Below, piece after piece: positions 20,441 through 32,264 of a stretch of 64,000 bases of DNA. Origin of the DNA: Raphanus sativus (Eukaryota; Streptophyta; Magnoliopsida; Brassicales; Brassicaceae); assembly GCF_000801105.2 (NCBI RefSeq), contig NC_079512.1:34179848-34243847 (forward strand), read 5' to 3'. The stretch's first letter is position 1; the number at the start of each line of letters is the position of its first letter. The position numbers and the translations under genes were made by a program. A model generated the notes under the pieces. It did not search any database and was not told the origin of the DNA. It saw only the letters and a program-made list of their open reading frames with translations.

Positions 20441-23019
20441 TATGAATATATATGTTGTTAAGAATCGTAAGATAATGTTGTACCTTAAAAATCCCATAGG
20501 CAATAGATACAAATTTCATATTTTTGACTTTTTATATATTGGAAGGTGATATATGTTGTTGTGTACAGCAAATTGGCCTAAGTTAATATTTAAACGAGGA
20601 TACCATTGTTAATGTAATTTCTAAGAAGGTTAGTACAATTGTTATGTGGTCAGGTCTTTTTGACTTGGTAACTGTACAACCCTAACAAGTAAGCTGTTCC
20701 ATTCTTCGTTTTAGTTTTATGTCACCGCAAACACGGTGAGGTATGTGAGGATGTAGGGTTATTTTTAATGCAGTACGCTTATCAAGTCTAATTATACTAT
20801 ATACTAAATTTTATGCCAAATTCAAAACAGTCTTCAAAACTTGCACACCCGTTGTATTATGTTTTTTTTTGTTTAACACTTCTAAAATGATCTATCTCTG
20901 GAACACCAATTACATCCAAAATACAAACTGATTAGCTCCAGACCCATGGCCCACCGAACGATACCATCAACTTCTGCAAACACTGAGAGCACATCTCACC
21001 CTCCTAAAGAACCAGACTTTATAACCCTCCTAAAGAACCACACTTGTGTATCTGATGTAAATAAATATTTGGAATATTCCCAAATATTTATTATTGATTT
21101 TATTAGTTATTTAGATAATTATTTTTATTATTTTAAGATTTTACGGTTTTCTTATATAGCCGTTTAAGCTTAAGTTCGTATTCCGTTTATTTTTTATTAA
21201 TAAAGTTAAGAGTTTTTTCTTTATTCCTTGTTTTTGTTAGGTCATTGGTGATTGTTTGGATAAAATTGGATCACCATGCGCTTTTCTGAAAACTATTTCT
21301 TCGAAAATCTAGGATTTAGAAATATTCATTGAAGACATATTCATGAAGATGAATAATTCAGTGGTGTATCAAGCCTGAAATCATCAATCCAAGAAACTAA
21401 TAAAAAAAGAACATCTGCAAAGAACAAGTTTCGAAGACGAATATTCTCCAACCTGAAAAGAATGATGATACAGATAAATACTGGGATATATTCCAAATAT
21501 TTTTATTACTTAGTTTATCATTTATTTTGATATTTATCTTAATTAGTTAGAATGATCTTTAGTATTTTTAATAGTTTTAAAGTTATTCAGTTTTTATATA
21601 AATATGCTTCTTATATATAGAGTTGTATTCAGTTTATTGATATTGATAATTTTATATAGAACTTTTTTAGGCACTGAGAAGAATATTTATATAAACTAAA
21701 TCTTGTTCTCGGATAGAGTTTTGACTCTCAACGAACTCAAGAAAGCAATTATCTAGGTATTCTAAGAATGAAGTAATTAATGCAAACAATTTCATTAATC
21801 TCAACCTTGTTCTCGAATAGATATTTGACTCTCAACGATCTCAAAAAAGCAATTATCTAGATATTCTAAGAATCTTAGCTTCCGCTACATCACTATCAAA
21901 TTGTGTTCTCTTGATTTTAAATTTTCATGAGTTAACAACATCTTTGCGTTTTCTTTTCTTGGCTCTAGGTTAAAATACTCTCCCAGGGAAGTCTTTCAGA
22001 GGTGAATACTAGACCTTTGCACCGATCATTATCAAAACTATGAGTTTGTAACCATATCGTTGATGATATACTAATTTCAGGCGTTTCTGCTTGTGAAGTG
22101 ACAACAAGGTGATCACTAAAATCTGATATTTTAGTTGGAGATGAAAAATAGAAGACAAAGATGGGTTATTGACTTATTATCGACCGTTTGAACATCTTCC
22201 AAAGTGGCTAGGTTAGCCAATTTGTTTTGAGCCTTGTGCTTCACATATTCTAAAGCCAGATAATCAAAGCACATATGTGTTATGCATAGTAATAAGTAAG
22301 TTACAGAATTAATGAAGTTAATATTTCTAAGAATATAGCAAAAACTAAAACTCAGTAAGTTCAAAAAAAACTAATTAATAACTTGTTGAAGTTATATATC
22401 GATGAATTTCTTGGAAGTATTAAATTACTATTCGTAACTTCAAGGGTAATTATACTAAATATATTTTTATGTTTTTTGTCACAAAAATACCTAAAAAATA
22501 GCTATAGAAAATTACCAAAATATTTCATTTAGGAAGGGCAAAAGACTTTATACCTTCGATATATAAATACAAAAAAAATTATAGTTTCGAATTATAAATT
22601 TTTAATTTTAAACTTTTTTATAAAACTATACACTGATATTTCAACACTAACCAACTTTGACAAAGAAGAGTACCTTGACGAAGTATTTTCTTAGTTTAAT
22701 TTGATTTCAATTCTATAGTTTTTAGATTTTATAAAATAATCTTGTTTTAAACTATTTGTGCTATTTTATGTTTGTAAATTTTAAATCTTTTCAATTAAAA
22801 GATTGGTCGATCTGAAATTGGTTAGATTTTTATTCTTGACTTTGTGGAAATGGCAGCTAAAAGTGTTCGATAATAAATTTCATATATTATATGCAATGTT
22901 CAAAAATTTGGTTGGTGTTATCAGTGCGCTGAGATCGGGCCTAGAGTCAAATGAGAAAATCAGAGATTTCACGGGGATTAATGGAAGATTATTTTTAGGG
23001 CATTTTATGTTTTCTGGTT

Positions 23020-23053
<34 letters not shown>

Positions 23054-23380
23054 TAGACTGATAAGAAAACCTAAGAAACTTCACTTGGCTTAGTGGTAAC
23101 TAAGTGATTACCCCCGAATTTGTAAGTATAAATATTGTATAAAATGTATTATGTATAGTATTTCGTAAAGTTTTCATATATTTTTGATGTAAAATAATTG
23201 ATAAATATTTAGTAATAAAAAATATGTGTAGAATTATATATAATAATTATATTAACTTCTCCAACACATATTATGCATTTTCTCGACTTTTTCTTATTTT
23301 TTTGTTATCATTTCGTGATATTTATTAAATTTTTGCTAATATTTTCCTAGTTTTTATACATATTATGACAAATTATTCTT
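20441..23380. other. Repeat-rich intergenic region between LINE B and the X8 gene
   Basis: No gene recognised. It holds a degenerate LTR-like stretch (about 21040-21900) and a (TA)n run near 23020-23050. A string at 23084-23115 (TGGCTTAGTGGTAACTAAG) fits a SINE A box but has no clear partner B box. The rest is low-complexity AT-rich sequence. A short open frame at 20946-21167 has no recognisable domain. Confidence 0.5.
21040..21900. repeat. Degenerate LTR-like / tandem repeat remnant
   Basis: GGAATATTCCCAAATATTTATTATTGATT near 21070 and GATATATTCCAAATATTTTTATTAC near 21482 begin two diverged, similarly organised stretches (about 21060-21230 and 21480-21670). Behind them, a ~100-bp segment beginning CTTGTTCTCG and ending TATTCTAAGAAT occurs twice in tandem (about 21697-21770 and 21804-21873). 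This looks like the remains of a small LTR element, but no primer site or clean ends were found. Confidence 0.35.
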
Positions 23381-23444
23381 TATTTAAAATTCATAAGCGG
23401 CATTACAAGGAAGATCATATCGAGCAATTCGAGATCCCTAAAAG

Positions 23445-23864
23445 TTAAATGAAAAGAAAGACTCGAATCATCATCAGCACCACCATCGTCTCTTGAGCGG
23501 ACGGGATAATGGCGGCAGCAGCAGCGGCGGAGACGTAATTGCATCCGCCAGCGGTGCTGGCATTGGTCGTCACGACCATCCCAGCACCTCCGAATATATA
23601 CGATTCTTCCGAGCGTCCATTGAGTTGGAAGTACATGTTCATTGCGAACCCTGTCCTGACAGAGAGATCTGTGAAACACATGTCGCTCTCCTGACAGGGT
23701 ACTTTCGTACATACATAGTCAAGAACGTCACGTAGCTGCTCCGTTGAGATTCCCGGTTTTGGGAGACACCACCGGGAGGAGCTTGAGTCAACTTCGCCGC
23801 CATTAGCCACCACCACAACAAGGGAAAGAAGAAAGAGCAGAGGTAAGAAAAATAGAATTTTCAT
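23445..23864 (-). CDS. Small secreted X8-domain protein
   Basis: 139 residues. Residues 1-21 (MKILFFLPLLFLLSLVVVVAN) form a clear signal peptide. An X8/CBM43 core follows: RWCLPKPGISTEQLRDVLDYVC, VPCQESDMCF, AMNMYFQLNGR, GGAGMVVTTNAS and GGCNYV. X8 modules bind beta-1,3-glucan; small forms act at the cell wall or plasmodesmata, some GPI-anchored. The tail is Ala-rich, then hydrophobic (VVLMMIRVFLFI), compatible with a GPI signal. The usual cysteine in the ESC-D-F position is tyrosine (EESYIF), leaving five core cysteines. Decayed relatives lie at 23990-24170 and about 41245-41366. It could be a functional divergent member or an early pseudogene. Confidence 0.72.
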   Translation of the reverse strand: MKILFFLPLLFLLSLVVVVANGGEVDSSSSRWCLPKPGISTEQLRDVLDYVCTKVPCQESDMCFTDLSVRTGFAMNMYFQLNGRSEESYIFGGAGMVVTTNASTAGGCNYVSAAAAAAIIPSAQETMVVLMMIRVFLFI

Positions 23865-23989
23865 CTTCGTTTTGGTTATTGAGTTCTGAATTCCTTTTTT
23901 TGAGTCATATTCGTTTTAGAGAGTTTTTGTCTAATAAGGTTTGCAAAGATCGAGAGATTTAGAGGTATAAGCTTATTTAAATCTATTAA

Positions 23990-24170
23990 TGATTGGTCTG
24001 TGCGACCATAAATCTGGTAGTAGAGGTTCATGACGACGACGGCTAGGTGAGGAAGATCGGAGTTAGCGAAGCATGGGGTCTGTTTGCGGGCATGGTATAT
24101 TGGAGCATACGTAGTCGAGGATGCTCTTAGCTCTCCGGTGAGACTCCCGGTTCCAAGAGACACCAATCAG
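23990..24170 (-). pseudogene. X8-domain gene fragment
   Basis: Read on the minus strand, the segment keeps X8-like pieces (SLGTGSLTGELR at the start, then VVVMNLYYQIYGR) but loses frame between them and lacks the signal peptide and the first X8 tryptophan-cysteine. The flank up to about 24300 matches the flank of the X8 fragment at 41.3-41.6 kb, so both descend from one duplicated segment. Confidence 0.65.
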
Positions 24171-24393
24171 GACATCCAAACTAAAGAGACATATTTCTAA
24201 TTTTTTTATCAGTATCTATAATTATGTATAATTTTTTTAGATAAATATTACTTATTGAAAATTATTAATTAGTGAAAAATATAATATTTTTAGAGATCAG
24301 TGCATTTAATTTGTTTTGTTGTTTCTCATTATCCATATTATATATAAAATATTTACTAATTAAAACAATTGTTTAGACTTTAAAGCATCTAAA

Positions 24394-24430
24394 CTAGATT
24401 AGGACCCGCCTTAAAGAGCGGAAATTGATT
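24394..24430 (-). mobile_element. Helitron 3' terminus (minus orientation)
   Basis: On the minus strand this reads hairpin CCGCTCTTTAAGGCGG, then GTCCTAAT, then CTAG, followed by host T. The 5' end should lie to the right; a TCTATATATATTTAATA string ending near 24556 is a candidate, but it is not preceded by A, so the element's length is left open. Confidence 0.5.
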
Positions 24431-24591
24431 TGTCAAATTTCAATTAATAATATATGGTATATATAATATGTGTATATAATATTATATATATTGTGTAACA
24501 TTTATATATATATACATATTAGACATGTATATAATATTTTATTAAATATATATAGAATTTAATAGTGTTATAATTTGTGTTGTACTTGTTA

Positions 24592-24851
24592 CTCCCTCTG
24601 TTTCATAATAAGTGTCACTCTGAGCTCATTTTTTGTTACACAAAGAGTGTCACTTTACAATTCCAATGTAAATTATACTAACTTTCAGCTGAAAATTAAT
24701 TGCAAACTGCATTAATTTTATAAATAATTTTATTTATCTAAAATACTATTGGTCAAAGAGGTATAATTAATTACAACTTACATATATTTCAACAACTTTC
24801 TTAATCTGTGTGAAAAATGTCACAACGACACTCTTTAAGAAACAGAGGGAG
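24592..24851. mobile_element. Stowaway MITE
   Basis: Ends CTCCCTCTGTTTCATAATAAGTGTCA and, in reverse complement, CTCCCTCTGTTTCTTAAAGAGTGTCG, flanked by TA on both sides. It is 260 bp, non-coding and well preserved, so a recent insertion. Its interior resembles the degraded sequence at about 60530-60840. Confidence 0.85.
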
Positions 24852-25312
24852 TATTAGTTTGTATTTAATCTTCTTTCATTTTTAGTATAATAATTTGGCT
24901 TGTCACACCTTTTACCTTTTAACTTATACACATAGTTATGCCATTTTTCAAAAAAAAGATAGTCTCGTAAAATGTAATATATAAAAAACATATTTAAAAA
25001 ATCTACTGACCATATGCCACCATTATTTGGTTGTTTGAACAAAAAAAAATCATGTTCTTGCATAACTGTGTATGTTGTGATATGATGTAGGCGAAGAGTA
25101 AATATATGGAAGTAAAGTTAGTGATATGAATATGAGCATATGTTGGTCTATGCCATAATTATTTGGTTTTTGGAAGATCAATGAGCATAAGCATACACGG
25201 TCTTTGTATGCTTACGTTGTAAATGAGTCGGATATTTTTTCTCTTATGTCTGGAATGATATGGAACTCGTTGATTTAAGAGTGGTTCAGTTTTATATGAT
25301 CTAATTATATTA

Positions 25313-25682
25313 AGGGGGATGTATTCAATTTAACACTTGATGTGATTTGATTTTTAATGGAGTTTTAGATGATTTTAATAAGTTGCAGAAATTTAGGTGG
25401 GTTTTGTTAAACTACTCTAGAATATCACCTAAAACAATGGGATTTGAGTTTTAAATTTTTTAACTAAGAAACTCCACCCAAACACCCTAAAATCACCTCA
25501 AAACTTTAAAATCTCACAACTTAGAATATTTTCGATAACACTGGATTTCAGAGTACTTTACGAAATGCCAAGTTCAATAATAGTGGATTTTAAATGAATT
25601 TTTAAAATTCATGTTTGAATAACAGTGGATTTGTCATTTTAATACAAATCACCTGAAACTCTCGGTTGAATACACCCCTCTA
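25313..25682. mobile_element. MITE with GGGTGTATTCAA-type inverted ends
   Basis: The left end (GGGGGATGTATTCAATTTAAC) and the reverse complement of the right end (GAGGGGTGTATTCAACCGAG) are related inverted termini about 370 bp apart. Inner pieces (TGGATTTTAAATGAATTT and similar) are short partial repeats. No ORF is present. The target duplication could not be fixed, so the superfamily is uncertain. Confidence 0.55.
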
Positions 25683-26209
25683 AGAGATTAACCAAAAATA
25701 TTATAAAAGTGTAACTGGTTAGGTTTAACTAATCTATGTTGGTTAAGATTTGGTTTAATTTAAGTTGGTAGGTTGCATTGTATAGGAGGTATAATATATT
25801 CTAGCAACAACTATGAAAGAGTTTAAAATTTAAATGAGAACTTCAAATAGTAGATAATTCCTAAATTAATAGATTAGATATTTTAGACCGGACTGATAAC
25901 TATGGGCTATATTTTGCTTTGTTTTTGAGAGCCTTTTAAAACTTAAAGTCTATGTTCCAAGTGCCAACGCTGCATATCCATATATGGAGACCCAAATGGA
26001 AAAGCGAAAATTTGTGGCTATTCCACACTAAATCCAGTAATCTCATTTAATCTAGATGCGCAAATATATATGATGAGTTATTGCATTTCCACATTTATTA
26101 CAATTTTAGATTTTGTTTTCCAAATTTATATGCCCTATTTAAATCTTCGTAGACACGAATTGGATAATTAAACAAGTAAGTGTATTAAACATTATCAAGC
26201 AATTTATCC

Positions 26210-26630
26210 ATTAGTGGGATTTTCTATATTAGTTCGAGGTTTCCGATTTTGAAACAATCCGAATTTTGTAAATATGGTAACTAGATTTGAGACATTCATC
26301 ATACATCATTCAAAGATCCATAAGAGGTACATATGTATAAATATGATACTAACAAGATATACGTATGTGTGTATACAAATGATATATATGTATTCATAAA
26401 TACGATCATGCGTATAAATATGATTCTACATTTATTGTTTTTATTAACGTTTCTAAAAACGAAAACGTTAAATAAGGAAAATAATAATGTAATCAATATT
26501 AATTCTCCCATTTAATTTCTTTCTATCGATCTGCCTTTATATAAGACGGTGGCTTTTCATCCATCTTCCACACACTAAAAACTGCGACAAAAAAAACTGT
26601 TTTATCTTTCTGAAATTTTAGTTGTTTGCG
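26210..26630 (+). promoter_or_regulatory. GolS upstream region with TATA box
   Basis: TTTATATAAG at 26537-26545 lies about 85 bp before the ATG, with a probable start near 26565-26575. The region from about 26210 (TTAGTTCGAGGTTTCCGATT) to 26520 has a diverged second copy at about 56935-57075, where the coding region is gone. Conservation between the copies marks duplicated promoter sequence. Confidence 0.6.
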
Positions 26631-27910
26631 ATGGCTACAACGAAGATGATTGTTGAGAATAGTACCGAAGCTGATATGGTAGTGAATTCCAATGTTGGAA
26701 AGAGGGCTTACGTCACTTTCCTCGCTGGAAACAAAGATTACTGGATGGGTGTGGTTGGTCTTGCCAAAGGACTTCGCAAAGTGAATTCGGTCTATCCTCT
26801 TGTGGTGGCCATTTTACCAGATGTGCCCGAGGAACACCGTCAAATTTTGGTGGCTCAGGGATGCATCATCCGTGAGATTGAGCCTGTGATTCCACCAGAA
26901 AACAAAACTGGATATTCCATGCCTTACTTTGTTCTCAACTACTCCAAGCTTCGTATTTGGGAGGTAAAAAAACCTATTTACTATTCGAGATCATATAACT
27001 TCAAGTCTTGTCTCATTTATATGGTTTATCAATTTTCCACATGTATAAATGCAGTTTGTGGAGTATGAAAAGGTGATATATCTAGATGGAGACATACAAG
27101 TGTTTGGTAATATTGATCATCTTTTTGATTCTCCTCCGGGATACTTGTATGCTGTTAAAGATTGCTTCTGCGAGATATCATGGTGCAAAACTCCACAATA
27201 CCAGATCGGCTACTGTCAGCAGTCACCTGAAAAGGTGACATGGCCGGTCGAAAGCCTTGGTTCTCCGCCACCGATATATTTCAATGCTGGTATGATAATG
27301 TTTGAACCGAATCTTGTCACCTATGAAGATCTTCTCCGTGTTGTTCAAGTCACTACTCCAACTTACTTTGCGGAACAGGTTCTTGTATTGTATTTTCGTT
27401 CATTACTTGATCTGAGGTTATTTACTTTAATTATTCAAATATTATTGTTTATTTTTGTAGGATTTCCTGAATGTGTACTTTAGAGACACTTACAAGCCAA
27501 TCCCTTCAACTTACAATCTTGTATTGGCTATGCTTTGGCGTCATCCTGAAAATGTTGAACTTGATCAAATTAATGTTGTTCACTATTGTGCAAACGTAAG
27601 TATTATTGTGTTTAAATTATATTTCTTAGACGTGAATATATAGATTCACTTTACTAAACATTTATATTTCTAATCAAATTTATAGGGTTCAAAGCCTTGG
27701 AAATATGATGAATCTGAAGAACACATGGACCGTGAAGACATTAAAATGTTGGTGAAAAAATGGTGGGAGATTTTCGAAGATTCGAGTCTGGACTACAAGA
27801 ACTTTGTCGAGACCGAGTCTAAGCTGAATCCAAATCCAATCGCTGCAGCATTAGCTTCCAACGAAACTGGTGTTGATGGTCTTACCAACCTTGCCCCATC
27901 TGCTGCATAA
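26631..27910 (+). CDS. GolS6: Galactinol synthase (GT8 family), orthologous to the At4g26250 group
   Basis: Transfers galactose from UDP-galactose to myo-inositol to form galactinol, the donor for raffinose sugars; cytosolic and usually stress-linked. Four exons: 26631-26963, 27055-27378, 27461-27595 and 27686-27910, all GT/AG, giving 338 residues, a normal GolS length. Seen: RAYVTFLAGNKDYWMGVVGLAKGL near the start, VIYLDGDIQVFGNIDHLFD with the metal-binding DxD, CFCE, YFNAGMIMFEP, AMLWRHPENVEL, GSKPW, MLVKKWWEI and the typical C-terminal APSAA. ATG 26631 is chosen because upstream in-frame sequence is leader. The third-exon end reads HYCAN-GSKPW, against HYCAAGSKPW in relatives. The symbol rests on synteny and is less certain than the family. 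Confidence 0.92.
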
Positions 27911-28422
27911 AGAAGATGTTTTTGTGCAACTTTTTTTGTTTTCTTTTGTTTGCGAAAGGTTTAGCTATTATATATATAGCAACCTCGTTTAGTGTTTTTG
28001 ATATTAGAGTGCTTGGTCTTGTGTTTTGTTTGGCTACTGTGTCAATGCCGACCTTGACCACACTTGCTTTTGTATTTCTTTCGTTTACTCTTCTTTTTAT
28101 GAGTAACCGATAATAAATGATTTGGCTTTACGTTTCTTCTATTCGTTCATTTTTGTATAGTATAGTTATGCTTGATACCATTATAGTTGAATAAAACATG
28201 AGTTTTTGTTATAGATTTTTTAAAGATTAGTAATTAATTTATAGAAGATTAATAGAAGTAGAATCGTCAAAATGAACGAAGATTTATCCGCTCATATAAC
28301 CTGTGGGACCAAAAAAAGAATGGCGATGTTGAAAACTACAAACATGAGACATCTACGAGGAGAACATTTTTCTTATGCAAAGTGAACATATAGAGGACGT
28401 AATCATATTCTTCGACTAAGTG

Positions 28423-28540
28423 TCACTTGGCGTTCCGTCCTCTTTGGCGAGTGGAGGAACATGGACCTATATATGGTAATCATATTCTTCGACACAGTCA
28501 GTGTCACTTGGCGATCTCTTTGGCGAGTGGAGGAACATTG
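28423..28540 (-). pseudogene. Two tandem relics of the PFK3 3' coding end
   Basis: On the minus strand, GTTCCTCCACTCGCCAAAGAG...AAGTGA reads like the PFK3 C-terminus ([10 protein letters not shown]) and occurs twice: stops at 28423-28425 and 28504-28506, with ~80 bp between copies. Only about 12 codons of each survive. Their position just behind a GolS 3' end mirrors the live PFK3 3' end at 61344 behind a GolS relic. Confidence 0.7.
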
Positions 28541-29617
28541 ACCTATATATATATGGTGATTGCGACGTAAGGCATGGTACATGTTTACACATCTACAATC
28601 TTAATATTGAGTGAGAAACAATAATATCTTTACAATATTCTTTCGCTAATGGTATTTTAGTTCAAAATCACACTCAGCAACAAACCAGCAGCCCCATCTA
28701 CGACAAAACCTTACAAAACCAGAACATAATTGGTATCGTTCCTCACACGTATTTTAATCCAACGCTGATATTGATGTTCTTATCATTGACTACACAATTG
28801 GTAGTCGTCTCAGAAACTTGAAATTATTTACATATCTAAAATAAGATAACATATATCTTCTATACGAAATTCAGATCAAGGGATTGGCAAGTTTTAACTT
28901 GATCCAAAATCTTTGTAGCTCAAACTGTGGCATTGCCGAAAGTTATTCTAACCGACCTTATCGTGTAATAATTACATGCAGCTTTTTGACTATGTTGATT
29001 TGTTTGTATACAAACTGAAATTAGAGGGCAATGATAAGAATAAGAAGTCAAATGAAGAGGAGAGATGCTAAGAAATAGGCCAAAGAGAGTCTTATACCAA
29101 ATCGTGTCCAGGATCCAAGCTCGGAAATTTCTTACCAAAGCATTAGACAGGTTAACAGCTCTTATTGTCTTCTGCAGATCCAGTATATATATGTACAGGT
29201 ACCATCTCCTGATTCTAGATCATCAATTGTTGAAGTTATGATGCGTGCATTTAAGGGTGAAGGTCTTGGTGGAAAACATTCTAAATATGTTGCGAAAGAT
29301 TTATCTGCATCTGGATCTTTGGTGGCGTCTGCAATTATAAGATGCTATAGATATTTTTTTTTTTGATTGTTATTGTTGGTTAAACGTAAAGGAATCATGA
29401 TGCATGACTGAACAAGTAAACTATCTTTGGTCTAGAAAATGGGTATGGTTGAAGGCTATTTTTTTTTACTGCAGGGAGCATGTGAAAACGAAAGAGAGAA
29501 AAGATGTTAAAATATGGTTGCTGTTTCTGTGGTCATATTAAGATGATCTGGGAGGTGTCTAAGAATGTAGTACGGTTGCTGGGAGGTGTCTAAGAATGTC
29601 AGTTGCTAGGTATAGTA
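28541..29617. other. Intergenic region, mostly unexplained
   Basis: Apart from the exon-like open stretch at 29178-29341 no coding or repeat structure is evident. Composition is moderate, not the extreme AT-richness of most gaps here, so it may hold remnants of a lost gene. Confidence 0.4.
29178..29341 (+). other. Unrecognised exon-like open stretch
   Basis: Follows an acceptor-like TTCTGCAG and stays open through VPSPDSRSSIVEVMMRAFKG, GEGLGGKHSKYVAKDL and SASGSLVASAII, with protein-like composition, then runs into a T-tract. I do not recognise the family. No start codon or convincing second exon was found; the LTR element at 29618 may have cut the gene, and open sequence near 31010-31175 could be a downstream piece. 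Confidence 0.3.
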
Positions 29618-30944
29618 TAATGAGAATATGATGAGAGTAGAAGATGGGAAGAATATTATATTGACTCTCATAAGAATAATAGTTAGGACTACATACATAT
29701 TTATACTAATGATATTTCCTAATCTATGTAGATACAAATATATATAATATCTTATATAATAAATATACAATATCTGCTAATAATATCAATGATACTCTAT
29801 ATCTTTCTATATGCCCCCTCAATCCCAAGGTGGTAATGGAGTTGTAGTGGAATGGCAAGCTTGAGATTGACTTGTGGTAATTTGAGTACTTGGATCAAAG
29901 GCGGAAGATGGATGTGCTAGTGGCGAGGAGATGGATGGACGGTGATGATAACGACGTGCCTACTTTTGTGGTTGTGATCTTATTGACGAGCGCAAACGCT
30001 CTAGAAGCGTTGATGGTTGGAAATGCAGCAGAGACCCATAATCTCGTTCTGATGAGATGCTGAGTTGGAGGAGAAGAAGCACCTTGGCTTGGGAACCAAA
30101 AAAAAAAAAATAGAAGCTCAAAGGCTTATAGATTCAGAGGCTCGTTAAGCTTGAATGATGGTTGGAAATGCATGTTTTGCTTGTTGATGATGGTAGGAAG
30201 CACTTTGGCTTGGTAACAAAATCATTTTTTTTTATGTTTTGTTTTTTTTTCAATACACAAGAAATATAAAACAAAGAAAATGTTTTTTGTTTTTTTTGTT
30301 CAAAAGAAAAAAAAAAGATTCAGAGGTCTTTGGAGACTTGAATAATAAGAAGAATAATAAGAAGCTCCATGGCTTTAAGGAAAAAAAAAAGAAGCATTAA
30401 GCTTTGATTTTGGAAGTGAAGCCACAATGCTTAAGAATTATAAAGATAAAAATGAGCCATGAATATAAGAAGCATTAGGCTTGGATTCAAAGGTCTATAA
30501 TAGACTTGAATAACAAAAAACTCAATGGCTTAGATTCAAAGATTCACATGAACATGAATCATGGAAGCATATAACTTAACAGAAAATATAATAGAAGCTC
30601 AATGGCTTGAAATCAAAAAATAAAAAAGCTCTGTAGCTTGAAAAAAAGAAAACAGAAACGGAGCAGATCGTTAGATCATTTTAGCTCTGATACCATAACG
30701 AGAATATGATGAGAGTAAACGGAGCAGATCGTTAGATCATTTTAGCTCTGATACCATAACGAGAATATGATGAGAGTAGAAGATGGGAAGAATATTATAT
30801 TGACCCTCATAAGAATAATAGTTAGGACTACATACATATTTATACTAATGATATTTTCTAATCTATGTAGATACAAATATATGTAATATCTTATATAATA
30901 TAATATCTGCTAATAATATCAATGATACTCTATATCTTTCTATA
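29618..30944 (-). mobile_element. Small non-autonomous LTR retroelement (copia-type primer site)
   Basis: Two LTRs (29618-29811 and 30757-30944, about 190 bp) flank ~945 bp without retroviral-type genes. On the minus strand the 5' LTR is followed at once by TGGTATCAGAGC, the initiator-tRNA-Met primer site of many copia elements. The 3' LTR is preceded by a polypurine tract (GATTGAGGGGGCA). The target duplication TAGTA is present at 29613-29617 and 30945-30949. LTR ends are TATAG...CGTTA (CATTA in the other), not the canonical TG...CA. The interior is rich in imperfect AAGAAGC/GGCTT repeats. Size and lack of genes fit a TRIM-like or deletion element. Confidence 0.85.
30660..30776. repeat. 61-bp tandem duplication across the LTR/primer-site junction
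   Basis: The unit from GGAGCAGATCGTTAGATC through the primer site and the first ~20 bp of the LTR (ACGAGAATATGATGAGAGTA) occurs twice in a row, the second time leading into the full LTR. The element therefore has two primer sites, one behind a stub of LTR. Confidence 0.85.
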
Positions 30945-31421
30945 TAGTACGGTTGGCAAATCTGCAACATCTTTTTCTAGAATTACTGTATATTGTATTT
31001 TGTAGAAGTCCTATTCGTGTATGGATTCAGAAACAATAATTTGAGGTTACTATGTGGACCTCTGGTGAGTGATAGTGGGTTGCCTGAACACATCATCATC
31101 ATCTTGAGGTTGATTATGGCTGGAGAGAGAGAGGCTATGACTGTGAGAAAATACGCAAGAGGTGCAAGTGCCTGAACTCAATCATAATAAAATTAGAACA
31201 GAAACTCCTTAAATTTTAAACTGGTAAAAACAAATATCATATGACAAAAACATATTCGTAACAACCTAGTTTTAGTAATAAAAGGATATTGGAGAATTTG
31301 ATCTGAACTCGTTACAATCCAAGGGCTATGATTAAAAGAAAAACAATTTGGATAAAGGTCGGCAAATAAAATAAAGAAAAAAAGGTAAAAAAGGGGGACT
31401 TCGGTTTAGCTCCGAAGCTTA

Positions 31422-31685
31422 GAGCACCTCCATTGCTGAAACTCCAATTGGGGTTCTTATTTTTTTTTTTTTTTAATTTTTCCGATTTAAAAAAAAAAAA
31501 ACAAAAAACAAAAATAACCAATCGCGGGTCGCCACGTATGCATGGAACTCGCGCAACAGTGTAAGAGGCAACTCTTAAATAGAAGGTTTTAAAAGTGAGA
31601 GAGTGGAGAGTTTTTAAAAAAACGGGTCCCACCGGGCCCCTCCATCTCTTATAAACTCCTTAAAAACTTTGGGATGGAGGTGCTC
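31422..31685. mobile_element. Tourist-like (PIF/Harbinger) MITE
   Basis: Inverted termini GAGCACCTCCATTGC and GGGATGGAGGTGCTC, flanked by the 3-bp duplication TTA (31419-31421 and 31686-31688). It is 264 bp, non-coding, with A/T tracts inside. TTA duplication and the GAGCAYCTCCA end are typical of PIF/Harbinger MITEs. Confidence 0.8.
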
Positions 31686-32264
31686 TTATAATATAAAAAA
31701 GCATTGAATCGTCTTTTATTCGTATCGTATATATATACCACATCACCCAAACGAGAGAGATAGAGAAAAAGAGACTGGGGTTTAGCTGAGATCAAAAGCT
31801 GCTGTGTAAGGATGATGAAGATGCCATGGGAAAATTTTGGGAAGGTTCTGTCCGAAGTGGTGGGACTGATGTATTATGATACCGATTATGAATCAGAATC
31901 TGAGTTAGATTCTCCAAAATTGAAACGTCAGAAGAGGGCCCTCTATACACCTGAAGAGGAGACTGAGGTAATCCGGGACCAAGTGTTGAAGAGCGAGGTA
32001 TGTATTTGATTTGAGTGTTATATATTGATCTGACAAGTCTGGGATTTGAGTTTCCGGAATCAAGTTTCTGATTTATGGGTGTCGTTTGATTTGATCACAG
32101 GGGTTCGACATTGATTTCTCGAATATCCGCTGCGAGTTCAACTTTTCACCCGTGGATCTTCTTCACGGTAACAAGCTCACTAAACCACCACAAATAGATG
32201 GTTACCTCATCAACATGTTCTGCAACATGGCTGTCGATGAGTTTAACAAATTTTATGTAAGGAA

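Noticed and set aside
31010..31175. Small protein-like frame after the LTR element
   Set aside because: Only ~55 codons, no recognisable domain, and no splice partner could be confirmed; mentioned only as a possible companion of 29178-29341.
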